NCBI GenBank assembly: GCA_050694015.1
Contig: JBOGWY010000257.1
Span: 1-20,182, forward strand
Reading direction: 5' to 3'
Origin: JBOGWY01 sp050694015
GTDB taxonomy: Bacteria; Actinomycetota; CADDZG01; WHSQ01
Length of the DNA stretch: 20,182 bases
Below are positions 14,627 through 20,182 of this stretch, piece after piece. The position numbers and the translations under genes are program-made. Numbering within the stretch: position 1 is the first letter of the stretch; the number at the start of each line of letters is the position of its first letter. The notes under the pieces are model-generated. The model saw only the letters and a list, made by a program, of their open reading frames with translations, did no database searches and was not told where the DNA came from.

Positions 14627-15079
14627 ATGGACGTGCGCCACGCAACCCTCGACGACCTCGACGACCTGTTGCGGCTCCAGCTCCAGCTGCGCGACCATCA
14701 CCGGCGCCTCGCCGCGGACTCCCCTCGCTACGGCGTGCAAGCCGACCGGTGGCGCCGTCTGCTCCGCGCCACCCTCGAAAGTGACGACGAAGCGATCCTG
14801 GTCGCGACGAACAACGACGACGTGCGCGGGTTCGTGACGCTGGTGTTCGCGCCGAAACCGTGGGGGGTGAGCTGCGAGATGGACACGCTGGTCGTCGACG
14901 AAGCGTCGCGCAGCGAAGGGGTCGGCGAGGCGCTGGTCGCCGCGGCCGAGATCCTCGCCAAGGAACGCGGTGCCGGCGGCATGCGTGCGAACGTGCTCAC
15001 CGCCAACGATCGGGGCCGCGCGTTCTACGAACGGATCGGCTACGAGCCGATCGCGGTGCGCTACTCGAAAGATTTTTAG
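14627..15079 (+). CDS. GNAT family N-acetyltransferase
   Basis: A 150-residue GNAT. After a variable N-terminal part with two helices (residues 8-55), the acetyl-CoA-binding motif A is visible in MDTLVVDEASRSEGVGEALV (85-104), with RSEGVG as the pyrophosphate loop. Motif B follows in ANVLTANDRGRAFYERIGYE (121-140). It would acetylate an amine on a small molecule or protein; the acceptor cannot be predicted. It starts 15 bases after the QueA-like gene, so SDR, QueA-like and GNAT may share one transcript. Its TAG overlaps the TAA of the convergent methyltransferase gene by three bases. Confidence 0.88.
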   Translation: MDVRHATLDDLDDLLRLQLQLRDHHRRLAADSPRYGVQADRWRRLLRATLESDDEAILVATNNDDVRGFVTLVFAPKPWGVSCEMDTLVVDEASRSEGVGEALVAAAEILAKERGAGGMRANVLTANDRGRAFYERIGYEPIAVRYSKDF

Positions 15080-15711
15080 CGCTTCACGGCGACGACGCGC
15101 TCGACGATGCCGACGCGGCCCAGCCGCTCGCGTTCGGCGACGGTCATCCCGGCGGCCTCGACGTAGCGCAGGGGACGCCGCGTCATGTGTTCTCCTTCGA
15201 ACTTCTTCGTGAAGAACTCGATCGCCTTCTGGATCGCGTACGCGACCTTGTAAGGACTTTCGACGTGGTCGACCAGGATCAGCCTCCCGCCCAGACGCAA
15301 CACGCGCTTCATCTCGCCGACCGCACGCTGCGGGTCCGGGATACCGCACAGTGCGTACGTGCACACGACGCTGTCGAAGCTAGCGTCTTGGAACGGAAGA
15401 TCGTGGGCGTCGCCCTGTCTTAGCTCGACATCGAGTCCGAGCTCTCGCGCTCGCTCCGTCGCGATATCGACCATCTCCTCGGTCAGGTCGATGCCGGTCA
15501 CCTTCGCCTCCGCCGCGTAGTGCGGGAGGTTCAGGCCCGTCCCGACGGCGACCTCGAGTGTCTCCCCGGCGGCCTTCCCGCATGCCCACGCGCGATGATC
15601 GGTGCCGAACATGCGGCGCTCGAAGAACGAGATCTGGCGGTCGTAGACGTCGGCCTTCTTCGCGAACGCCCGGCGTACCTTCTCGTTGTCCCGCTGCCGT
15701 TCGGTGACCAC
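15076..15711 (-). CDS. class I SAM-dependent methyltransferase (UbiE/COQ5-like)
   Basis: A 211-residue protein starting at GTG, with AAAGGAG seven bases upstream. It has SAM motif I LEVAVGTGLNLPHY (52-65), Asp75 at the end of the second strand, motif II QGDAHDLPF (99-107) with the DGSFD-like turn DASFD (109-113), and LRLGGRLILVDHV (138-150). The N-terminal KKADVYDRQISFFERRM resembles the AxxYD entry helix of UbiE-type enzymes. These methylate quinone precursors, phospholipids or other small molecules; here the substrate is uncertain. Its promoter must lie within the 46-base gap shared with the divergent flavoenzyme gene, and I see no clear operator there. Confidence 0.88.
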   Translation of the reverse strand: MVTERQRDNEKVRRAFAKKADVYDRQISFFERRMFGTDHRAWACGKAAGETLEVAVGTGLNLPHYAAEAKVTGIDLTEEMVDIATERARELGLDVELRQGDAHDLPFQDASFDSVVCTYALCGIPDPQRAVGEMKRVLRLGGRLILVDHVESPYKVAYAIQKAIEFFTKKFEGEHMTRRPLRYVEAAGMTVAERERLGRVGIVERVVAVKR

Positions 15712-15757
15712 GACTCGCTCCTTTAGCTCTCTTGGTGCCCGACTCTAGGCCCATAGG

Positions 15758-16954
15758 ATGGCGCACGCGATGGCGACGAACTACGGGCAGTACCAGTACG
15801 AGATCTACCTCGGGGGCCTCTCCGACAAGAAGCCGGACTTCCCCTTCGAGCTCCACGAGCTGGAACGCCGCTTCGAGGCCGAGGCGGACCCCGTGCCGCG
15901 AGATTATGTGTCGGCCGGGGCGGGCTCCGAAGACACGATGCGGGCGAACCTCGATGCGTTCAAGCGGTGGCGCATCGTTCCGAAGATGCTCACGAACGTC
16001 GAGACGCGCGCTCTCGATACGACCGTGCTCGGCACGAGCATGCCCGCGCCGGTGATGCTCGCGCCGATCGGCGGGATCCAGAGCCTGCTCCATCCCGACG
16101 GGGAGCTCGCCGTCGCGCGCGCGGCCGCCGAGCTGGATATACCGCTCGTGCTGAGCACGGTGTCGTCGCACACCCTCGAAGATGTCGGCGAGGCGATGGG
16201 AGACACACCGCGGTGGTTCCAGCTGTACTGGCCGAGCGAGGACGCGTTCACGAAGAGCCTCTTACAGCGTGCCGAGGCCGCCGGCTACAGCGCGATCGTC
16301 GTGACGCTCGACACGCGGATCCTCGCGTGGCGGCCGCGCGACCTCCGCAACGCGTACCTGCCGTTCCTGCGCGGCGACAGCATCGCGAACTATCTCAGCG
16401 ATCCGGTCTTCCGCGCCGGTCTGGAGAAGTCGCCCGAGGAGGATCTGCAGTCGGCGGTCATGCGCTGGGTCCAGCTGTTCTCGTACACGTCGACGACGTG
16501 GGAGAGCCTCGCGTTCCTGCGTGACGCGACCGAACTCCCGATCGTCCTCAAGGGGATCGTGCATCCCGACGACGCGGCGAAGGCGGTCGAGGCTGGGATG
16601 GACGGCCTCATCGTGAGCAATCACGGTGGTCGTCAGGTGGACGGCTCGATAGCGACCCTCGACGCGCTGCCGGCGGTGCGCGCCTCGGTGCCGCAGGACT
16701 ATCCAGTGCTCCTCGACTCCGGTATCCGCACGGGAGCCGATGCCTTCAAAGCGCTCGCGCTGGGAGCGAACTCGGTCCTGCTCGGCCGGCCCTACATCTG
16801 GGCCCTCAGCGTCGGGGGCCACGACGCCGTCCGGCAACTGCTCCGCAGCTTCCTGGCCGATCTGGACCTGACGCTCGCGCTGGCCGGCTACACGTCGTTC
16901 GCCGAGGTAGGCCCCGAGACGCTGGTCCGGGAGGGGAACCTTCCCGTCATGTAG
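15758..16954 (+). CDS. FMN-dependent alpha-hydroxy-acid oxidase, lactate 2-monooxygenase-like
   Basis: A 398-residue TIM-barrel flavoprotein of the lactate oxidase/glycolate oxidase family. The N-terminal GQYQYEIYLGGLSDKKPDF and the length close to 390-395 match lactate 2-monooxygenase best. Flavin and active-site landmarks are PAPVMLAPIGGIQ (96-108), the Tyr in WFQLYWP (153-159), Lys265 in VLKGIVHP, SNHGGRQVD with His289 as base and Arg292 as carboxylate binder, then LDSGIRTGADAFKAL (319-333) and GRPYIWA (343-349). It would oxidise L-lactate or a related 2-hydroxy acid, releasing a decarboxylated product if it is a true monooxygenase. A second ATG at 15770 is possible; neither start has a strong ribosome-binding site. 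It is divergent from the methyltransferase. Confidence 0.87.
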   Translation: MAHAMATNYGQYQYEIYLGGLSDKKPDFPFELHELERRFEAEADPVPRDYVSAGAGSEDTMRANLDAFKRWRIVPKMLTNVETRALDTTVLGTSMPAPVMLAPIGGIQSLLHPDGELAVARAAAELDIPLVLSTVSSHTLEDVGEAMGDTPRWFQLYWPSEDAFTKSLLQRAEAAGYSAIVVTLDTRILAWRPRDLRNAYLPFLRGDSIANYLSDPVFRAGLEKSPEEDLQSAVMRWVQLFSYTSTTWESLAFLRDATELPIVLKGIVHPDDAAKAVEAGMDGLIVSNHGGRQVDGSIATLDALPAVRASVPQDYPVLLDSGIRTGADAFKALALGANSVLLGRPYIWALSVGGHDAVRQLLRSFLADLDLTLALAGYTSFAEVGPETLVREGNLPVM

Positions 16955-16971
16955 CCACCCGTCACGTAGCC
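16943..16971 (+). repeat. 15-base tandem duplication across the flavoenzyme stop codon
   Basis: CCCGTCATGTAGCC (16943-16956) is repeated with one mismatch at 16958-16971. The 15-base period is five codons, so the copy puts a second in-frame TAG 15 bases after the first, giving a backup stop (PVM-stop, then PPVT-stop). It is probably slippage rather than a functional site. Confidence 0.7.
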
Positions 16972-16983
16972 GACCCACCCCGG

Positions 16984-17020
16984 TTGACAATCTATTTGCA
17001 ATTTAACTTAATTAGCAAAT
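16984..17020 (+). promoter_or_regulatory. autoregulated leaderless promoter and ArsR operator
   Basis: TTGACA (16984-16989), 17 bases, CTTAAT (17007-17012), then the ATG seven bases on at 17019, with no Shine-Dalgarno: the expected form of a leaderless promoter. A 27-base imperfect palindrome (16994-17020) begins with ATTTGC and ends with GCAAAT, with about 11 of 13 base pairs symmetric around 17007. It covers the -10 and the start codon. The segment is strongly A+T-rich against its surroundings and is the likely binding site of the ArsR protein. Confidence 0.7.
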
Positions 17021-17342
17021 GGCCGACCCTCTGCGCGCGCTGGGGAACGAGACCCGGCGCGACATACTGCGGCTCGTGTGGGATCGGGAGCTCCCCGCGA
17101 GCGAGATCGCGCGGCGCATGGAGCTGAGCGCGCCGGCCGCCTCCCAGCACCTGCGCGCGCTGCGCGAGGCCGACCTCGTCGCCGTCCGCGTCGATCGCAA
17201 CCGCCGCCTCTATAGCGTGCGTCACGACACGTTCGACGAGCTGCGCACCTTCTTCGAGAGCTTCTGGACGGGCGGGATGGCATCGCTGAAACGGGCCGCC
17301 GAAGACTTGCACGGCGAACGCAAGAGGGGCCGCCGCCGATGA
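17019..17342 (+). CDS. ArsR family winged-helix regulator
   Basis: A 107-residue protein. DPLRALGNETRRDILRLV (3-20) is the typical ArsR entry helix. PASEIARRMELSAPAASQHLRALREADLV (26-54) is the helix-turn-helix, and VRVDRNRRLYSVR (56-68) the wing. There is no Cys, so it cannot be a classical thiol metal sensor. It overlaps the next gene (AHSA1/SRPBCC) by four bases (ATGA). ArsR-AHSA1 pairs are common in actinomycetes, where the regulator is thought to repress its own operon. The operator-like palindrome over its start codon supports autorepression. The ligand is unknown. Confidence 0.9.
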   Translation: MADPLRALGNETRRDILRLVWDRELPASEIARRMELSAPAASQHLRALREADLVAVRVDRNRRLYSVRHDTFDELRTFFESFWTGGMASLKRAAEDLHGERKRGRRR

Positions 17343-17821
17343 CCGACGACGTGCGGGTGGAGGTGGACATCGGAGCGCCGGCGCAGGTCGTCTACGAGTT
17401 GTTGACCGACGACGCCCTGTTCGTCCGCTGGCTCGGGATCAGCGCGGAGCTCGATCCGCGCCCCGGCGGTATCTTCCGGTTCGAGATCGCACCGGGGCAG
17501 TTCTGTAGCGGCCGTTACGTCGATGTCGATCCGCCGCGTCGCGTCGTGTTCACGTGGGGTTACGAGAGCGACGCGATGCCCCTCGAGCCGGGATCGACGA
17601 CGGTCGAGATCGACATCGAGGAACGCGGTGAGGCATGTCTGGTCAAGTTGATCCACCGCGGCCTCGAAGGCCCGATGCGCACGATGCACCATGAAGGCTG
17701 GAACGGCTTCCTGCCGCGGCTCGCGGCGGTCGCGGAGGGACGGGAGCCCGGCGACGATCCGGCCGCGCCCTACCAGTCCGGCGCGCGGCCCGATATCCCC
17801 GCTCAGCGAACGGAGGAGTAG
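17339..17821 (+). CDS. SRPBCC/AHSA1-like domain protein
   Basis: A 160-residue helix-grip (START/Bet v1-like) protein that starts within the ArsR stop. Typical features are RVEVDIGAPAQVVYELLTDDALFVRWLG (5-32), RPGGIFRFEI (41-50), and the strand pairs GRYVDVDPPRRVVFTWGYE and TTVEIDIEERGEACLVKLIHRGL. HEGWNGFLPRLAAVAEG is the long C-terminal helix over the cavity. Members bind hydrophobic ligands or aid proteins; AHSA1-type partners of ArsR are mostly of unknown function. The last about 25 residues are disordered and rich in Pro and Ala. It is probably co-expressed with the ArsR and the next SRPBCC gene. Confidence 0.88.
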   Translation: MTDDVRVEVDIGAPAQVVYELLTDDALFVRWLGISAELDPRPGGIFRFEIAPGQFCSGRYVDVDPPRRVVFTWGYESDAMPLEPGSTTVEIDIEERGEACLVKLIHRGLEGPMRTMHHEGWNGFLPRLAAVAEGREPGDDPAAPYQSGARPDIPAQRTEE

Positions 17822-18271
17822 ATGGAGACCACTCGCACATCGACGATCATAGAGAGGCCCGCGCCCCAGGTCTTCGACTTCGTCACCGAGTTCCCGAACG
17901 ACCCGAAGTGGCAGCGCGGCAAGGAGTCATGCACGTGGACGTCCACCGGAGGCTTACGCGTCGGCGCCACCTACGAGCAGCGCGCCCGGTTCCTCGGCAA
18001 GGAGATCGTCAACAACTTCACCGTCTTGGAGCTCGACCCCGGACGACGTGTCGTCTACGAGAGCCGGGATGGGTCGTTCCCGTTGGTCGTCACGCGCACG
18101 GTCGAGGATCTAGGCGACGGCAGATGCCGTTTCACCGAAGCGGTCGAGGGTGAGGCGAGCGGGTTCTTCAAGCTCGCGTCGCCGCTACTGCAACCGCTCG
18201 TCAGGTCCTCGATCAGGAAAGACTTCCGAGTGCTGAAAGCTCTGTTGGAGGAGCCGGCCGCGAACGCCTGA
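17822..18271 (+). CDS. SRPBCC family protein (polyketide cyclase/dehydrase-like)
   Basis: A 149-residue helix-grip protein whose ATG follows the previous TAG directly; the GGAGGA at the end of the preceding gene is its ribosome-binding site. The sequence starts with a strand, TSTIIERPAPQVFDFVTEFPNDPKWQRG (7-34), then the usual curved beta sheet (GATYEQRARFLGKEIVNNFTVLELDPGRRVVYES, 49-82), and ends with a long amphipathic helix (LLQPLVRSSIRKDFRVLKALLEE, 121-143). The fold makes a hydrophobic pocket for a small ligand; no catalytic residue is evident. It is the third gene of the ArsR operon and a distant relative of the second, so the operon encodes two lipocalin-like pocket proteins. Function unknown. 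Confidence 0.87.
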   Translation: METTRTSTIIERPAPQVFDFVTEFPNDPKWQRGKESCTWTSTGGLRVGATYEQRARFLGKEIVNNFTVLELDPGRRVVYESRDGSFPLVVTRTVEDLGDGRCRFTEAVEGEASGFFKLASPLLQPLVRSSIRKDFRVLKALLEEPAANA

Positions 18272-18497
18272 GCAAGTCGAGAGCGCGAAATGACCGGCTC
18301 GCCGCCGGAGATCCTGAGACTTCAAGAGGGCTTCATGGTCCTGCAAGGACGCTCCTGCCCTCGATCCTTGTTGGGTTCCCGGTCGGCCGGCGGCGAGCCG
18401 GTCTTAGAAGCGCATCGTGGCGCACGGCCGGCCGCGCGAGAACGGCCGAACGGCCCTCTTCGTCTAGTTCATCTGCAGGTTGTTCTGCTTTACCCGG
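18272..18497. other. 226-base structured gap between convergent genes
   Basis: No gene is supported here. The gap carries a perfect 17-base inverted repeat with nested inner stems (18292-18403, listed separately). A further G+C-rich stretch of GGCCG/CGGCC repeats lies at about 18425-18458, able to form more stems. No run of T follows either set. It may act as a bidirectional terminator or code for a structured RNA. I found no tRNA, SRP, tmRNA or RNase P features. Confidence 0.6.
18292..18403. repeat. nested inverted repeats, possible structured RNA
   Basis: GACCGGCTCGCCGCCGG (18292-18308) is the exact reverse complement of 18387-18403. Inside the 78-base loop GAGGGC (18326-18331) pairs with GCCCTC (18357-18362). 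Inside that GTCCT (18338-18342) pairs with AGGAC (18346-18350) around GCA. CAAGGA (18344-18349) could alternatively pair with TCCTTG (18365-18370). The stems are coaxial and symmetric, as in a long imperfect hairpin RNA. Confidence 0.7.
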
Positions 18498-19364
18498 CTA
18501 CGCCTTGCGGCTGCCGTAATCGCCGAAGGGGTCGTCCCGCTCCCCGATCGCCTCGCGCCAGCCGATCTCCTCGGCGCGGCGTACGAAGTCGAGGCCTTCC
18601 TGGGTATGCCGCGCGACGCCGTCGAACAGGAACCCTAGAAGCCGGCTCGTATCGGGGCGATACATGTGACTCGCGACGTCGTTAAGCGCCCACTTCATCA
18701 TCTGGAGCTGATTGAGCGGTAGCAGCGCCATGCGTCCCGCGAGCCCGGACGCGCGAGCAAGTAGTTCGTCGTCGGGAACGCACTCCAGCACGAAACCCAT
18801 GTCGGCGGCCTCGCGCCCGGAGATCTCGTCGCCGGTGAACAGATAGCGCTTGGCACGTTCGAGGCCGAGTCGAGCGACCCATACCCAGGGGGCTTCGGGG
18901 ACGCCCCACGCGCGCGCGGGCGGGTAACCGAAGCGGGCGGAGTCGGCCGCGACGATGACGTCGGCGTTCAGGATCATGTCGGTGCCCCCGGCGATGCACC
19001 ATCCCTGCACCGCCGCGACCGTCGGCTTCGAGATCTGGTGGAGCTTCGCGAATGTCTTACCGAACGTCGAGATCACGTTGACGTCCTGTACCGAGTCCCA
19101 CACACGATCACGTCCTTCGAGGTGCGCCTGGGCCGCGGTGGACCAGTCGAGACCGAAGCCCGCACAGAATGCCTTGCCCTCTGCGCGGACGAGCACGACC
19201 TTGACGGCATCGTCGGCATCCGCGGCGTCGAGAGCTGCAGCGAGTTCGTCGCGGAGCTCGAGCGTGATCGTGTTGTACTCGTCGGGCCGGCACAGCACGA
19301 GGTGACGTACGCCGTTGTCGGCAGGATCGTTCTCGACGCGGATCGCGTTCGCCGTCGGGGCCAT
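18498..19364 (-). CDS. enoyl-CoA hydratase/isomerase (crotonase) family protein with atypical active site
   Basis: A 288-residue crotonase-fold protein. The first oxyanion-hole segment is AFCAGFGLDW (65-74) and the second WCIAGGTDMIL (122-132), then ADSARFGYPPARAWGVPEAP. In classical hydratase the two catalytic glutamates are in GGGCE and PE; here these places hold Asp129 (GGTD) and Pro149 (YPP). Normal syn-hydration is thus doubtful; other crotonase reactions (isomerisation, decarboxylation, thioester hydrolysis) remain possible. Acyl-CoA binding is still expected, and the C-terminal helical region looks complete. It probably acts in fatty-acid or CoA-thioester metabolism. The ATG at 19364 has no strong ribosome-binding site, and the mRNA may be leaderless. 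It shares an 80-base gap with the divergent 97-aa gene. Confidence 0.85.
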   Translation of the reverse strand: MAPTANAIRVENDPADNGVRHLVLCRPDEYNTITLELRDELAAALDAADADDAVKVVLVRAEGKAFCAGFGLDWSTAAQAHLEGRDRVWDSVQDVNVISTFGKTFAKLHQISKPTVAAVQGWCIAGGTDMILNADVIVAADSARFGYPPARAWGVPEAPWVWVARLGLERAKRYLFTGDEISGREAADMGFVLECVPDDELLARASGLAGRMALLPLNQLQMMKWALNDVASHMYRPDTSRLLGFLFDGVARHTQEGLDFVRRAEEIGWREAIGERDDPFGDYGSRKA

Positions 19365-19380
19365 CTCGTCCGGAATGTAC

Positions 19381-19418
19381 CAACGTCATTGACCACAGGA
19401 TGCGTCGGCGCGACGTTG
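19381..19418. promoter_or_regulatory. inverted repeat in the crotonase/97-aa gene divergent region
   Basis: CAACGTC (19381-19387) and GACGTTG (19412-19418) are perfect 7-base inverted arms 24 bases apart, in the 80-base gap between two divergent genes. A TTGACC (19389-19394) lies between them, but I see no good -10. It may be a regulator site; no regulator gene is adjacent. Confidence 0.3.
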
Positions 19419-19444
19419 TCTTCAGCGGGCAGGGAGGAGCCACG

Positions 19445-19738
19445 ATGGAGGAACGCGCGGCACGGATAGCCGATCTATTGCATGAGGCCGCGGAGACCCA
19501 CCACGTCGTCTACCGGATCGTCGACGGCGACGACCCCGACTGGGCCTCCTGGTACGCGGACTGGTTGTTGACGCTCTCCGAGCTGCCCGATCTCCTGGGC
19601 CGCGCCCCGGTGAGGAGCCATCTCGTGCACGCCCTCGTGCAGTTCGACCGCGATCACCTCGTCAGCGGAACGACGGAGCGATGGGAGAACTTCTACGCGG
19701 CCCGACTGATGGAGGAGTTCGCCCCGGCAACAACTTAA
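19445..19738 (+). CDS. small protein of unknown function (97 residues)
   Basis: I chose the ATG at 19445, preceded by GGGAGGAG at a good distance; an ATG at 19400 would add 15 residues without a signal. The protein is acidic, with many His and Trp: ADLLHEAAETHHVVYRI, then DGDDPDWASWYADWLLTLSELPDLL, then RSHLVHALVQFDRDH. It is mostly helical, with no membrane segment or signal peptide. I do not recognise a named family. The clustered His19-His20, Trp33, Trp36, Tyr37 and Trp40 could form an aromatic or metal site, but that is inference. It is divergent from the crotonase and 39 bases upstream of a lipoprotein gene. Confidence 0.75.
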   Translation: MEERAARIADLLHEAAETHHVVYRIVDGDDPDWASWYADWLLTLSELPDLLGRAPVRSHLVHALVQFDRDHLVSGTTERWENFYAARLMEEFAPATT

Positions 19739-19777
19739 AAAGGGGTCCCGAGCGTCTCACTTAGTGTGAACGATGGG

Positions 19778-20182
19778 ATGCGGTGCAGACTCTTTCTTCC
19801 GCTGGCGGTCGTGGCGTTGTGCGCGTCATGCCAGACCGCATCTCCATCCGAAGAACCCGTCGCGGCCGCGCCGTCGATGCCCTCGCGATCCGAGCCCCCC
19901 GAAGCGCTGCCGTCTCCGTCACCGACCCGCACGGATAACCCATTCGTCACTGCTCGCCCGGCGTGGCTGGGGGAGCGAGTGCTGCCAAGGGGCGACGGGA
20001 TCTTCGCAGAGGCACTCCCGACGCCGCCGATCTTGCGCAACAGGCGCTTCGCGACGATCGACATCCTTCCGCCGCCTAAGTCGCGCCGTTTCGAAGCCAG
20101 GGTCGTCCCGGTGCCGGATGGCGTCCTGGCTCGATCGTCGTGGCGGCCCGAATGCCCGGTCGCGCCCGACGAGCTCGCCTAC
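19778..20182 (+). CDS. N-terminal part of a lipoprotein, probably an M15-type peptidase (3' end cut by window)
   Basis: From the ATG at 19778 the frame stays open for 135 codons to the window edge. Residues 1-18 are a lipoprotein signal: basic start (MRCRLF), hydrophobic core (LPLAVVALCA), and Cys18 after CAS, a slightly unusual lipobox. Residues 19-55 are a Pro/Ser/Ala-rich linker typical of surface lipoproteins. Residues 119-135 (RSSWRPECPVAPDELAY) resemble the entry segment of actinobacterial M15-like D-Ala-D-Ala carboxypeptidase domains, whose zinc ligands would lie further right. That identification rests on this short match. It would act on the peptidoglycan outside the membrane. No strong ribosome-binding site is seen; another ATG at 19773 is out of frame. 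Confidence 0.6.
   Translation, partial: MRCRLFLPLAVVALCASCQTASPSEEPVAAAPSMPSRSEPPEALPSPSPTRTDNPFVTARPAWLGERVLPRGDGIFAEALPTPPILRNRRFATIDILPPPKSRRFEARVVPVPDGVLARSSWRPECPVAPDELAY

Noticed and set aside
18272..18497. tRNA or known housekeeping RNA in the structured gap.
   Set aside because: There is a GGGTTCCCGG stretch, but no TTCRA T-loop, acceptor stem or anticodon arm. The conserved cores of RNase P, tmRNA and SRP RNA are absent.
1..20182. Mobile element, prophage, CRISPR or defence island.
   Set aside because: I found no transposase, integrase, terminal repeats, spacer-repeat array, or nuclease or toxin gene. All genes are metabolic, transport or regulatory.

Overview
The window is about two-thirds G+C and densely packed. 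It has short intergenic gaps, many ATGA or stop/start overlaps, GTG starts, and two promoters whose -10 sits where a leaderless mRNA would begin at the start codon. Together with the protein families (ABC-2 permease pair, 2-hydroxy-acid monooxygenase, ArsR/AHSA1 pair, M15-type lipoprotein) this points to a chromosomal segment of an actinomycete-like bacterium (Actinomycetota). The species cannot be read from the sequence. I see no rRNA, tRNA, CRISPR array, insertion sequence, phage gene or plasmid function.

Layout. Positions 1-1463 hold two tandem ABC-2 permeases, the first cut by the window edge. Positions 1537-3363 hold a secreted alkaline-phosphatase-superfamily hydrolase with a C-terminal Ig-like domain, and 3415-4023 an internally duplicated small protein. 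On the minus strand, 4028-6851 looks like one operon: FAD oxidoreductase, VOC protein, then a PHA-synthase-like alpha/beta hydrolase interrupted by an in-frame TGA. It is divergent from a TetR gene (6921-7562) across a nearly perfectly mirror-symmetric promoter. Positions 7528-9254 (minus) encode a PAP2 phosphatase and a flippase-like membrane protein. Positions 10245-10373 and 9373-10248 (minus) encode a 42-aa protein coupled to an alpha/beta hydrolase, divergent from an HxlR regulator (10484-10966).

Further right, 10972-12792 (minus) carries a SoxR-type regulator followed by an MFS transporter, divergent from an SDR gene (12876) followed by a divergent QueA-like protein and a GNAT. A methyltransferase (15076-15711, minus) is divergent from a lactate-monooxygenase-like flavoenzyme (15758-16954). 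Positions 17019-18271 hold an ArsR regulator and two SRPBCC proteins. A structured 226-bp gap separates these from a convergent, atypical crotonase (18498-19364). The window ends with a 97-aa protein and the start of a putative M15 lipoprotein (19778 to the edge).

The recurring theme is small units pairing a one-component regulator (TetR, HxlR, SoxR/MerR, ArsR) with one to three enzymes of redox or small-molecule metabolism. Each unit has a recognisable palindromic operator in an A+T-rich pocket. I found no clear new multi-gene system. The best leads are the mirror-symmetric TetR promoter, the TGA-split PHA-synthase-like gene, the divergent QueA-like protein, the nested inverted repeats at 18292-18403 and the 42-aa coupled ORF.
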